NCBI GenBank assembly: GCA_902775075.1
Contig: CACYKX010000154.1
Span: forward strand, 1 to 8,004
Direction: 5' to 3'
DNA: 8,004 bases
DNA from: an uncultured Prevotellaceae bacterium
GTDB lineage: Bacteria; Bacteroidota; Bacteroidia; Bacteroidales; Bacteroidaceae
Made by a program: the position numbers and the translations under genes. Below, one piece after another: positions 1 to 7,082 of this stretch. Under the pieces are notes generated by a model. It was not told the origin of the DNA. It worked only from the letters and a program-made list of their open reading frames with translations, and made no database searches. Position 1 is the stretch's first letter, and each line of letters opens with the position of its first letter.

Positions 1-1170
1 GATGTCACTAGGGCTGTTTCCGTAGATGTGCAACTCGTGATGCCTGAGGAATTCACCGGCACCGACTATGAAGGGCATACGGTAACGTTGACTCAGAAAG
101 GTAAGGAATCGGTGTTCTCTGCCGTAACGGATGCCAATGGTATCGCGAAATTCAAGGATTTAATACCTGATGTGTACACGATCAATACGTCGTGGGATTT
201 GACGTCGGCACAGTATAATCTGCTCACCGGAGACAATCAGGTGAATGATGGTGTGGTGGTTTCCGGAACAATCAGTAATCAACTGATTGCAGAGAACCAA
301 TCGGAGAATCCGCTGAAACTTCCTACTCAACTGTCTATCAATCGTTCGTTGGTCATCGGTAAAGTGTATTATGCGGGAACGAAGAACAATAGTAACAAGA
401 ATTATACGGCCGACCAGTATATCGAAATCTACAATCAGAGTGATGATAGTATCAATATTGGGGGACTCTGCATCGGTTTAGTGGAATCTGACTCGAAGGG
501 CTGGACGGCTGAATATCTTTCTGCCATGCACCCGGATTCTACGGCGCTGAAGCAGATTTTCCGTATCCCTGACCTTGAAACCGAGAAATGGATTAAACCG
601 GGCAGTACTATAGTGATTGCGAATAGTGCTATCGACCATACAACTGTGTCGAGTGGCTCACCGAACTTGTTGAATGCAGACTTTGACGTGCTTGATACGC
701 GAACGAAAAATGCGTATATCAACAATCCGGATGTGCCTGACATGGAAACGCTTTATACTTTCAGTAAGTCGACAAACTTCATGAATCTACTGAACGGTGG
801 CCCTTGTGGTGTGGTCATCTTCAGAGCTAAGCCGAAAGACGTCGAATCATGGCCTGTAACTTATGCCTATGGCAAGACTTCGGGAAGTGAGTATAAGTTG
901 ATACCGAACAAGGTGATCATCGATGCCGTGGAAATCTTGAAGTATAACAAGGAGGGTACTGTAAATATTGACACAAAACGATTAGTCAATGGTCTGGACG
1001 CTGGCTATACGTTCATCCCTGCCACCACAGGTTATACCGGTGATGTGGTGTATCGCAAGACGTCTACCCGAAAAGGTAAAAATGGGCATAAGATTCTTGT
1101 AGATACAAACAATAGTACTACTGATTTCAAAGTTTCTAAAACTATTCAACCTCGTGAATATGAAGAATAA
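1..1170 (+). CDS. DUF4876-type surface protein, 3' part (5' end outside window)
   Basis: The reading frame is open from base 1, so the gene begins upstream; 389 residues are visible and no start can be assigned. The GTG at 28 is only the first possible start codon and is not favoured. Residues 42-61 (VTDANGIAKFKDLIPDVYTI) look like the end of a carboxypeptidase-regulatory or Ig-like beta-sandwich. The rest matches my memory of DUF4876: a VIGKVYYAGTKNN stretch, then YIEIYNQSDDS near 140, IKPGSTIVIAN at 198-208 and VIIDAVEIL near 305. Those three motifs resemble the lamin-tail fold (structural inference). A signal peptide or lipobox would lie in the missing part. It overlaps the downstream beta-barrel gene by 11 bases, so the two products probably act together at the outer membrane. 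In Bacteroidetes such genes often sit beside TonB-dependent receptors, but none is visible here. Its ligand is unknown. Confidence 0.75.
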   Translation, partial: DVTRAVSVDVQLVMPEEFTGTDYEGHTVTLTQKGKESVFSAVTDANGIAKFKDLIPDVYTINTSWDLTSAQYNLLTGDNQVNDGVVVSGTISNQLIAENQSENPLKLPTQLSINRSLVIGKVYYAGTKNNSNKNYTADQYIEIYNQSDDSINIGGLCIGLVESDSKGWTAEYLSAMHPDSTALKQIFRIPDLETEKWIKPGSTIVIANSAIDHTTVSSGSPNLLNADFDVLDTRTKNAYINNPDVPDMETLYTFSKSTNFMNLLNGGPCGVVIFRAKPKDVESWPVTYAYGKTSGSEYKLIPNKVIIDAVEILKYNKEGTVNIDTKRLVNGLDAGYTFIPATTGYTGDVVYRKTSTRKGKNGHKILVDTNNSTTDFKVSKTIQPREYEE

Positions 1171-2701
1171 TAGACTACTATATATAACAGCAGCCTTACT
1201 ATTGGCTACTAATACTTCCGCTCAACAAATAACAGGAGTAAGCGAATATAAATATAATGATGCTTCCCAAATATGGCGCAATACTGATAATGCTGCGGGA
1301 CTTTCGCTCGACTCTGCGCGCAATCGTGGCATCGCCTATTTTGATCTGACGCATCTGTCGGGAAACTTGCATCGTGTGCAGGAGGGTAGTTCGAGAAATG
1401 ATCTTACTTTCTTCACCGAAAGTTATCAGAAACTCAGCGATGTTTTCTATGGTTACGGCAAATTCCAATTCGATTTGGGCGAAATAAAGAATCGTGCTTG
1501 GAGCGATGTGCAACGTTCTTATAACAGTAATCCTTATTTCACTGGTTCGTCGGTGGTAGGCAACTATAGTAGACAGAATATCGACTTGACGGCTGCACTT
1601 AGCACAAAGAGTTTTAACGGTTGGCGCTTTGGTGTTCGCCTCGATTACAACTTGGCTGACTTGAGTCGTCTACGTGACCCTCGAAGTAGAAGTGAGATGC
1701 TGAACTATAAAGTTACGCCTTCTGCCACTTATTCTTTTGGCCGTAATACTTTTGGTATTGCAGGGCATTACAATAGATATAAGGAGAAAATCGACAACAT
1801 CACAACTGTACAGACCGATGCAACCCTGAAATACTATTTTATGACAGGACTGGAAAATGCGCAGGGTATTACACAGGGCTATAAGAGTTATCAGAGGGAA
1901 TGGGTGAACCATAACTTCGGTGCAGAACTTTCATACGCATACAAGAACCAAAGCTTACATTCGCTCACTTCGGTCTTCATTGAGAGGGGAAGTGAGGAGG
2001 TTCTGGGACAATATATGTATCAGCCGGGGCATTATTACAACTATATTTATGGCCTGAAGACGCAAAACAGAATAGAAAATGAGTGCTTATTGCATGAGAT
2101 TGATTTCACTGCGAGATATGAACAGGGATATGCTGACGAATATCGACAGGAACTGGAAACGACGACAAATCCGGAGAATGGCTTGAACAGTTATCATTAC
2201 AACACGCTGTTAACTTTCAAGAAGCGTTATCAGGTGAATCTGTTGAATCTGGATTTCAATTACAGACTGAACTTCAAAGAGAATCAGTCGATAAAGGGGT
2301 ATATCGGTTTAAAGGCTGATCTGCAGAACACGCGCAATAAGTACCTTCTAAACTTCTCTGAATTCAAATATAATAGTGCTGACTGGGCTTTGAATGGTGG
2401 CTATGGTCTATGTAACCGCAAGTTATGGGTTGAAGCGTCTGCTGGAATACACAACAAGCTAAAGAATGATCTGAATTTGGCTGACCCTACAACAGACTAT
2501 GCTGTGAATGTACTGTTGGCTGACAGAGATTTCTACAATTCTAATTATTTCACAAGTCACTTATCGGTAAGCTATCAGTTCCCTGTTGCCATCAAAAAGA
2601 CAATAAGCAACTGGTTTGTCAAAGTCTACGGAAAGTATCTACATTCTAACACGCATCTGCACAATTCTTCTGTGGGGATGACCATCGGAATATATTACTG
2701 A
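1160..2701 (+). CDS. DUF6850-type outer-membrane beta-barrel protein
   Basis: The protein has 513 residues from the ATG at 1160. I prefer this to the in-frame GTG at 1154 because it puts the signal peptide directly at the N-terminus: MKNNR, a hydrophobic run LLYITAALLLA, and a likely cleavage after TNTSA, before QQ. The mature part has no further hydrophobic helix. It is rich in alternating aromatic and polar strands (for example YNYIYGLKTQ, FNYRLNF, LSVSYQF) and ends in an aromatic strand, TIGIYY, as expected for a protein inserted by the BAM machinery. Size and partner fit the DUF6850 family of Bacteroidetes, which I recall only from its co-occurrence with DUF4876. The start lies inside the end of the upstream gene, suggesting translational coupling. 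It is the last gene of its operon and is followed by a strong terminator. Transport, anchoring or adhesion roles are all possible; the sequence does not decide. Confidence 0.72.
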   Translation: MKNNRLLYITAALLLATNTSAQQITGVSEYKYNDASQIWRNTDNAAGLSLDSARNRGIAYFDLTHLSGNLHRVQEGSSRNDLTFFTESYQKLSDVFYGYGKFQFDLGEIKNRAWSDVQRSYNSNPYFTGSSVVGNYSRQNIDLTAALSTKSFNGWRFGVRLDYNLADLSRLRDPRSRSEMLNYKVTPSATYSFGRNTFGIAGHYNRYKEKIDNITTVQTDATLKYYFMTGLENAQGITQGYKSYQREWVNHNFGAELSYAYKNQSLHSLTSVFIERGSEEVLGQYMYQPGHYYNYIYGLKTQNRIENECLLHEIDFTARYEQGYADEYRQELETTTNPENGLNSYHYNTLLTFKKRYQVNLLNLDFNYRLNFKENQSIKGYIGLKADLQNTRNKYLLNFSEFKYNSADWALNGGYGLCNRKLWVEASAGIHNKLKNDLNLADPTTDYAVNVLLADRDFYNSNYFTSHLSVSYQFPVAIKKTISNWFVKVYGKYLHSNTHLHNSSVGMTIGIYY

Positions 2702-2717
2702 TCTTATCGCTTTCTAC

Positions 2718-2760
2718 AAAGGGTGGATTCAATATACTTTGAATCCACTCTTTTTCTTTT
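2718..2760 (+). terminator. Intrinsic terminator of the DUF4876/DUF6850 operon
   Basis: GGGTGGATTCAA (2721-2732) pairs with TTGAATCCACTC (2739-2750), giving 12 base pairs including one G-T wobble around a 6-base loop. It is followed by TTTTTCTTTT. It starts 19 bases after the stop codon of the beta-barrel gene. It lies between convergent genes, and AAA at 2718-2720 can extend the stem. On the opposite strand the hairpin is followed only by TTTGT, so it should stop - strand transcription from kdgK less well. Confidence 0.9.
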
Positions 2761-2766
2761 ATAGCC

Positions 2767-3813
2767 CTATCGTTGGATTCTACCACCGGAAGAGGTCATA
2801 TTGCTAACAATTTCTTCCTCTGACATCAGATTCTGATCGCCTGGTATCGTATTCTTGATGGCACTGGCAGATAATGAGAAATCAAGGCACTTCTGATTGT
2901 CATCCACCCATTTACGAATGGCATGAACATAGGCTGCAACAAAGGCATCGCCTACTCCCATCGGGTCTACAATAGGTTGTATATCGTATATTCGGGTGGT
3001 GTATAGTTTCTTTTTTACGGTATCATAAAGTACACCGGTAAGGGTATGGTGGCTCGAAGCTATCTGGTTACGTAATGCCATCACCATCTTCTTGCAACGT
3101 GGAAACAGCTGGTGCATCTTCTCAAAATACTGAGCATAGGATTCTTTGTCTATCTGGTATTCGCTGTTAAGTGCTGGGAATGGTATATGTCTAACGCCAC
3201 TCGCTATCTCCCACTCGTTCTGGTCGCCAAAGATGATGTCGCTATATTGCATCAACAGGAAAAGTACGTCATGTGGTTCTAGTCCATATCCCCAGAGATT
3301 CTTACGATAGTTAATATCACAGGCTATGGTAAGTCCCATCTCACTGGCCATCCTCACGGCATCAAAGGTTGTCTCCATAGCGTCACGACTTATCGCACAG
3401 GTGATGCCTGAGCAATGGAATAGTGAAGCTTCACGTAGAATTTCTTTCCATGATATCATACCTTGTTTCAGGGTATAGAAGGATGAACCTTTTCGATCAT
3501 AGACGACACGACTGTTGCGCATTGCTGCGGCTTCTTCAAAATAATAAGTACCAAGGCGGTCGCCACCACGCACAACATGATTCACAGAAACCCCATACTC
3601 TCGGAGGTGCATCAGGGCGGCCTCTCCCATCGCTCCCGCTGGAACACGGGTAACAAACTCTACGTTATTTCCAAGGCATGCCAATGATACGGCTACATTG
3701 GCTTCACTTCCTCCATAGTTGCCATGAAATACTGTGCCTTCGGTGAGTCGACGATAACCTGGCTTGGAAAGCCTCAACATAATTTCTCCAAAAGTGATAA
3801 TCTTTGTGTTCAT
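2767..3813 (-). CDS. kdgK: 2-keto-3-deoxygluconate kinase, PfkB family
   Basis: This cytoplasmic sugar kinase of 348 residues should convert 2-keto-3-deoxygluconate (KDG) to KDPG with ATP, in uronate and pectin breakdown. It opens with ITFGEIMLRLSKPGYRR. The first PfkB signature is GGSEANVA (34-41). The second is DPMGVGDAF (283-291), with the catalytic Asp at 289. Residues that bind KDG in the Thermus enzyme appear conserved by motif: Y90, Y105 and R107 in VVYDRKGS, and R170 in DINYRKNLW. The C-terminus, TIPGDQNLMSEEE to GRIQR, is also typical of KdgK. I chose the ATG at 3813. An in-frame ATG at 3846 would add 11 residues, but it lies inside the ackA terminator hairpin and the family start fits 3813. 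No KDPG aldolase gene is adjacent within the window. Other PfkB sugar kinases are the main alternative. Confidence 0.85.
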   Translation of the reverse strand: MNTKIITFGEIMLRLSKPGYRRLTEGTVFHGNYGGSEANVAVSLACLGNNVEFVTRVPAGAMGEAALMHLREYGVSVNHVVRGGDRLGTYYFEEAAAMRNSRVVYDRKGSSFYTLKQGMISWKEILREASLFHCSGITCAISRDAMETTFDAVRMASEMGLTIACDINYRKNLWGYGLEPHDVLFLLMQYSDIIFGDQNEWEIASGVRHIPFPALNSEYQIDKESYAQYFEKMHQLFPRCKKMVMALRNQIASSHHTLTGVLYDTVKKKLYTTRIYDIQPIVDPMGVGDAFVAAYVHAIRKWVDDNQKCLDFSLSASAIKNTIPGDQNLMSEEEIVSNMTSSGGRIQR

Positions 3814-3828
3814 ATTGTGTGTTGATAT

Positions 3829-3859
3829 AAAAAAAGGGATGAACATTTCTGCTCATCCC
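3829..3859 (-). terminator. Intrinsic terminator after ackA, in the kdgK leader
   Basis: On the - strand GGGATGAGCA (3859-3850) pairs with TGTTCATCCC (3845-3836), a 10-base-pair stem with one G-T wobble and a GAAA loop. Seven T residues follow (3835-3829). It begins 19 bases beyond the ackA stop codon and ends 15 bases before the kdgK start codon. It therefore separates the two genes, or acts as a partial stop that sets how much kdgK is read from the pta-ackA transcript. I found no clear TAnnTTTG box between ackA and kdgK. Confidence 0.88.
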
Positions 3860-3878
3860 ATAATATTTTATTTTAGAT

Positions 3879-5084
3879 TTACTTGGCTTTTTCTACCAAT
3901 GCCTTTGTATCACGAGCGATAACTATTTCCTCATCAGTAGGAACAACAACAACCTTAACCTTAGAATCTGGTGTTGAAATAATAGCTTCCTCTCCATGAA
4001 CAGTAGCATTCTTGGCAACATCTATCTTTATGCCAAGATATTCTAGGCCTTCGCAAGATTTCTCACGGGTGCTTGTCTGGTTCTCACCAACACCTGCTGT
4101 GAAGACAACGGCATCAACGCCACCAAGAGCTGCTGTATAAGCGCCAATGTATTTCTTGATACGATAGTCGTACATCTTCAATGCTAACTGAGCACGCTCA
4201 TTACCCTCTTTTGCTGCTGACTCGATATCACGCATATCACTAGAGATACCTGTGATACCTAATACGCCACTCTTCTTATTCAGATAATCGGCCATCTCTT
4301 GTGGCTTCAAACCTAACTTCTCCATGATGTAGGTTACTGCAGAGGCGTCGATGTCACCTGAACGACTACCCATCATCAAACCTGCTAATGGAGTAAGACC
4401 CATTGAGGTATCGATAACTTTACCGTTCTTGATAGCAGCAACACTGGCACCATTACCGATATGGCAAGTGATGATCTTAGAATTGTTGATGTCAAGACCT
4501 AAGATTTCGCATACGCGCTTAGATACATAACGATGACTGGTTCCGTGGAAACCGTAACGGCGTACGTGATACTTCTGATATAGCTCGTAAGGAACTGCAT
4601 AGAGGTATGCGTAGTCTGGCATGGTGCTATGGAAGGCGTTGTCAAAAACACAAACCTGAGGTGTATTAGGCATCAATGAATCTACAGCACGAATACCTTT
4701 GAGGTGACCGGCATTGTGAACAGGAGCAAGGTCACAGAGTTCCTCAATACCGTCCTCTACACTCTGGTCAACGATAACACTCTGGTTGAACTTATCGCCA
4801 CCTTGCACAATACGATGACCTACGGCGTCGATTTCTTTCAAATCTTTGATTGCACCAATCTCTGGGTCAAGAAGGCACTTGAATACTAAGCTAACGCCTT
4901 CTTTGTGAGTAGGAAGATCAGCCATGATCTGCTTCTTCTCGCCATTGGCGAGTTTTACCTTGATGAAAGCATTATCAAGACCGATACGCTCTACACCACC
5001 CTGTGCCAATACAGACTCATCGTCCATATTGTACAATTTATATTTAATAGAACTGCTTCCACAGTTCAATACTAGAATATTCAT
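3879..5084 (-). CDS. ackA: Acetate kinase
   Basis: This cytoplasmic enzyme catalyses acetyl phosphate + ADP = acetate + ATP, the energy-yielding last step of acetate production. At 401 residues it has the normal family length and is complete. It starts with MNILVLNCGSSSIKY, which holds the conserved Asn7. Residues known as catalytic or substrate-binding in the Methanosarcina enzyme are all visible: R91 (VGHRIVQGG), D148 (FDNAFHSTMP), H180 (YGFHGTSHRYV), H208 (CHIGNGAS), R241 (MGSRSGDID), the FTAGVGEN nucleotide-binding loop (328-335), and a Glu in PTDEE near 385. The pta gene lies 69 bases upstream on the same strand. No TAnnTTTG box is evident in that gap, so ackA is probably transcribed from the pta promoter. 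A strong terminator follows. Confidence 0.98.
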   Translation of the reverse strand: MNILVLNCGSSSIKYKLYNMDDESVLAQGGVERIGLDNAFIKVKLANGEKKQIMADLPTHKEGVSLVFKCLLDPEIGAIKDLKEIDAVGHRIVQGGDKFNQSVIVDQSVEDGIEELCDLAPVHNAGHLKGIRAVDSLMPNTPQVCVFDNAFHSTMPDYAYLYAVPYELYQKYHVRRYGFHGTSHRYVSKRVCEILGLDINNSKIITCHIGNGASVAAIKNGKVIDTSMGLTPLAGLMMGSRSGDIDASAVTYIMEKLGLKPQEMADYLNKKSGVLGITGISSDMRDIESAAKEGNERAQLALKMYDYRIKKYIGAYTAALGGVDAVVFTAGVGENQTSTREKSCEGLEYLGIKIDVAKNATVHGEEAIISTPDSKVKVVVVPTDEEIVIARDTKALVEKAK

Positions 5085-5116
5085 AATATTTGTATCTGTT
5101 ATTTATAAATTTAAAC

Positions 5117-5140
5117 AAGCCTCTCTTCGCAGAAAGGCTT
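5117..5140 (-). other. Hairpin between pta and ackA
   Basis: The stem is AAGCCTTTCT (5140-5131 on the - strand) with AGAGAGGCTT (5126-5117). It has 10 base pairs with one T-G wobble and a GCGA tetraloop. Downstream comes GTTTAAATTTATAAAT, which is T-rich but not an unbroken T tract. It begins 13 bases after the pta stop and ends 32 bases before the ackA start. It could be a leaky terminator, an mRNA-stabilising or processing element, or a terminator read from the + strand, where TTTATTATCATTTT follows. Confidence 0.65.
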
Positions 5141-5153
5141 TATTATCATTTGA

Positions 5154-6194
5154 TTATTTTGCGTCTTGTGCCTGACATGAGGTGATGGCAATCATATAGT
5201 AGATGTCGTCTACAGAACAACCACGGCTCAAATCATTAACAGGACGAGCAATACCCTGCAGGATAGGACCAATAGCAATAGCACCACCTAAACGCTGAAC
5301 GAGCTTATAGCCAATATTACCTACCTCAAGGTTAGGAGCTACAAGTACGTTAGCCTGACCTGCTATGTCGCTACCTGGAGCCTTCTTAGCTGCTACGGCA
5401 GGAACAAGGGCTGCGTCAGCCTGAAGTTCACCATCTACTTTCAAGTCAGGATAATTTTCCTTGGCAAGTTTTGTTGCTTCTACCACCTTGTCGATGATAT
5501 ATACGCTCTTGCCGGTTTCCTTGTCCTTGGCATCTTTAGCAGAGCCCTTGGTTGAGAAACTCAACATAGCTACACGTGGATCTGCGATACCTGCAACACT
5601 CTTAGCTGTCTGTGCTGTAGTATAAGCTATCTGAGAAAGTTGATCAGCTGTAGGATTTGGAGTAACAGCAACATCGCCCATAACGACAACACCATTATCA
5701 CCATATTCTTTGTGCTCTGTGATAAGAAGCATAGCACCGGAAACACAAGAAATGCCAGGAGCGCACTTGATAATCTGAAGAGCTGGACGCAATGTATCAC
5801 CTGTAGTAGAAAGAGCACCAGAGATCTGACCATCTGCACCTTCTGTCTTGATGATCATACATCCTAAGTACAAATTATTCTTAGTGACCAATTCACGAGC
5901 CTGCTCTATTGTCATGCCCTTCTTTTTACGAAGTTCCGCTAACTTCTCTGCATATTCCTCAGTCTTAGGGTTATTAAGAGGATCTACGATAGTAGCCTTG
6001 TCGATATTTTTAAGATTCCACTTTGCTGCAAGTGTCTTAATATTGTCAGGGTTACCAATGAGGATAAGATCTGCAAGATCATCACCTAAAGCCTTGTCGG
6101 CTGCCTTTAACGTACGCTCCTCTTCTGCCTCAGGGAGCACAATGCGCTGTTTATTTGCCTTTGCACGCGCTACAATCTGACTTAATAAATCCAT
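5154..6194 (-). CDS. pta: Phosphate acetyltransferase, short single-domain form
   Basis: The enzyme converts acetyl-CoA + phosphate to acetyl phosphate + CoA in the cytoplasm, supplying acetate kinase. At 346 residues it is the short form made of the catalytic PTA_PTB domain only; the N-terminal P-loop and DRTGG regulatory regions of the long E. coli form are absent. Recognisable motifs are IVLPEAEEERTLKAA (18-32), SFSTKGSAKD (212-221), VDGELQADAAL (253-263), PNLEVGNIGYK (287-297) and GPILQGIARPVNDLSRGCS (309-327). S323 and R324, followed by D329 or D330, match the catalytic Ser-Arg and Asp region known from the Methanosarcina enzyme. The start is the ATG at 6194, with the usual MDLLSQI opening. 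A promoter-like box lies 60 bases upstream, and ackA follows on the same strand. Phosphate butyryltransferase is a less likely reading because ackA is adjacent. Confidence 0.97.
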   Translation of the reverse strand: MDLLSQIVARAKANKQRIVLPEAEEERTLKAADKALGDDLADLILIGNPDNIKTLAAKWNLKNIDKATIVDPLNNPKTEEYAEKLAELRKKKGMTIEQARELVTKNNLYLGCMIIKTEGADGQISGALSTTGDTLRPALQIIKCAPGISCVSGAMLLITEHKEYGDNGVVVMGDVAVTPNPTADQLSQIAYTTAQTAKSVAGIADPRVAMLSFSTKGSAKDAKDKETGKSVYIIDKVVEATKLAKENYPDLKVDGELQADAALVPAVAAKKAPGSDIAGQANVLVAPNLEVGNIGYKLVQRLGGAIAIGPILQGIARPVNDLSRGCSVDDIYYMIAITSCQAQDAK

Positions 6195-6253
6195 AGTTTG
6201 TATATAATAAAAATATTTTCTCGATATTTCTTGAATTTGCTATTTAGACTTTG

Positions 6254-6261
6254 CAAAAGTA
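6254..6261 (-). promoter_or_regulatory. -7 box of the pta promoter
   Basis: TACTTTTG on the - strand matches the Bacteroidetes sigma-ABfr -7 consensus TAnnTTTG exactly. It lies in the 110-base gap between cdaA and pta. Transcription would start around 6247, giving a leader of roughly 50 bases, which is A/T-rich and has no strong Shine-Dalgarno sequence. A good -33 TTTG partner at the expected distance is not evident. Confidence 0.6.
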
Positions 6262-6262
6262 C

Positions 6263-6288
6263 AAAAAATAATTCACTCATTTTAGAGT
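6263..6288 (-). terminator. Possible weak terminator after cdaA
   Basis: On the - strand ACTC (6288-6285) can pair with GAGT (6278-6275) around a six-base loop; GAATTA and six T residues follow. The stem is only four base pairs, and the T run abuts the pta -7 box, so it may simply be promoter sequence. It begins about 17 bases after the cdaA stop. If it does not work, folP-cdaA transcripts would run into pta. Confidence 0.25.
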
Positions 6289-6304
6289 TTAGAGATAATT
6301 TTTA

Positions 6305-7075
6305 CTAAAACATTTCATTCGTTAGAATGCTTTCCAATTCCTCTGCAGAGAGTCGTAGTTTAAATTCGCCTTTTATCGCTACTGATATTCTACCGGTCTC
6401 CTCTGAAACGACAATAGAAATAGCATCACTATTTTGTGAGATGCCCATAGCTGCACGATGACGCAACCCTAACTCTTTTGGTATATCGAGACTATGGCTG
6501 ACTGGAAGTATGCACCCCGCAGCTTCTATTCTTTTATCTGAGACGATCATTGCTCCATCATGAAGCGGAGAATTCTTAAAGAAGATGTTTTCTATCAGTC
6601 GCTGATTGACATTTGCATCAATTCTTTCACCGGTATCTACAATATCGGTAAGAGGCACACCGCGCTGAATAACGATCAAGGCACCGATATTTTTCTTGCT
6701 CATACTCATGCAAGCCATAACGATTGGCATAATCGTTTCCTTATCTACTTCCTTGCCATTATTTTTATTGGTTTTAAGAAATAATACTAAGCGACGAATA
6801 CCTTTCTGTGAACCAATTTCATACAAGAACTTGCGTATATCTTCCTGAAATATCACTATCAAGGCTATGACTCCTACACTTACCAACTTGTCGAGAATCG
6901 CACCAAGTAGTTTCATTTCAAGTATCTGGCTCACAAAAAGCCAAATCAGAACAAAAAGCATAATGCCGACAAAGATATTCAAAGAGCGGCTTTCTTTCAT
7001 CAGGCGATAGATGTAATAAAGCATCAAAGCCACTAGAATAATATCGATAATGTCTTTTATTCCAAATTCTAACAT
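6305..7075 (-). CDS. cdaA: Membrane-bound diadenylate cyclase CdaA
   Basis: The protein makes cyclic di-AMP from two ATP at the inner membrane. In its 256 residues, three hydrophobic segments come first (about 8-24, 33-50 and 58-77), followed by QEDIRKFLYEIG and the DisA_N catalytic domain from about 115. The two signature motifs are intact: DGA at 173-175 in NSPLHDGAMIV, and RHR at 205-207 in LGLRHRAAMG. SEETGRIS (224-231) also fits. Length and order match CdaA rather than DisA or CdaS. The gene starts 7 bases after folP and has no obvious promoter of its own, so it is probably co-transcribed with folP. The regulator cdaR and the glmM gene that accompany cdaA in Firmicutes are absent here. 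In other bacteria c-di-AMP controls potassium uptake, osmotic balance and cell-wall homeostasis; its targets in this organism are not visible. Confidence 0.95.
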   Translation of the reverse strand: MLEFGIKDIIDIILVALMLYYIYRLMKESRSLNIFVGIMLFVLIWLFVSQILEMKLLGAILDKLVSVGVIALIVIFQEDIRKFLYEIGSQKGIRRLVLFLKTNKNNGKEVDKETIMPIVMACMSMSKKNIGALIVIQRGVPLTDIVDTGERIDANVNQRLIENIFFKNSPLHDGAMIVSDKRIEAAGCILPVSHSLDIPKELGLRHRAAMGISQNSDAISIVVSEETGRISVAIKGEFKLRLSAEELESILTNEMF

Positions 7076-7082
7076 AAAGGTA

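Noticed and set aside
435..743. 102-residue open frame on the - strand inside the DUF4876 gene
   Set aside because: It is a shadow of the opposite strand, with no upstream promoter motif and no plausible domain.
1199..1513. 104-residue open frame on the - strand opposite the signal peptide region of the beta-barrel gene
   Set aside because: It is antisense to a gene with a clear signal peptide and barrel pattern, and its composition looks like random translation.
3814..3846. Extended KdgK start at 3846
   Set aside because: The extra residues are encoded by the ackA terminator hairpin and its T tract, and the family N-terminus (ITFGEIMLRL) fits the ATG at 3813.
4924..5175. 83-residue + strand open frame spanning the pta-ackA gap
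   Set aside because: Most of it is antisense to ackA and it runs through the intergenic hairpin; no family features were seen.
5848..6180. 110-residue open frame on the + strand opposite pta
   Set aside because: It lies entirely antisense to the well-conserved pta gene, has no recognisable domain, and is explained by the codon bias of pta.
6281..6294. Tandem TTTAGAG repeat in the cdaA-pta gap
   Set aside because: Only two copies of a 7-base A/T-rich unit are present; this is expected by chance in such DNA and no operator is evident.
6195..6304. Possible riboswitch or small RNA in the pta leader
   Set aside because: The gap is 110 bases of A/T-rich DNA with no stable multi-stem fold or known aptamer motif visible by eye.
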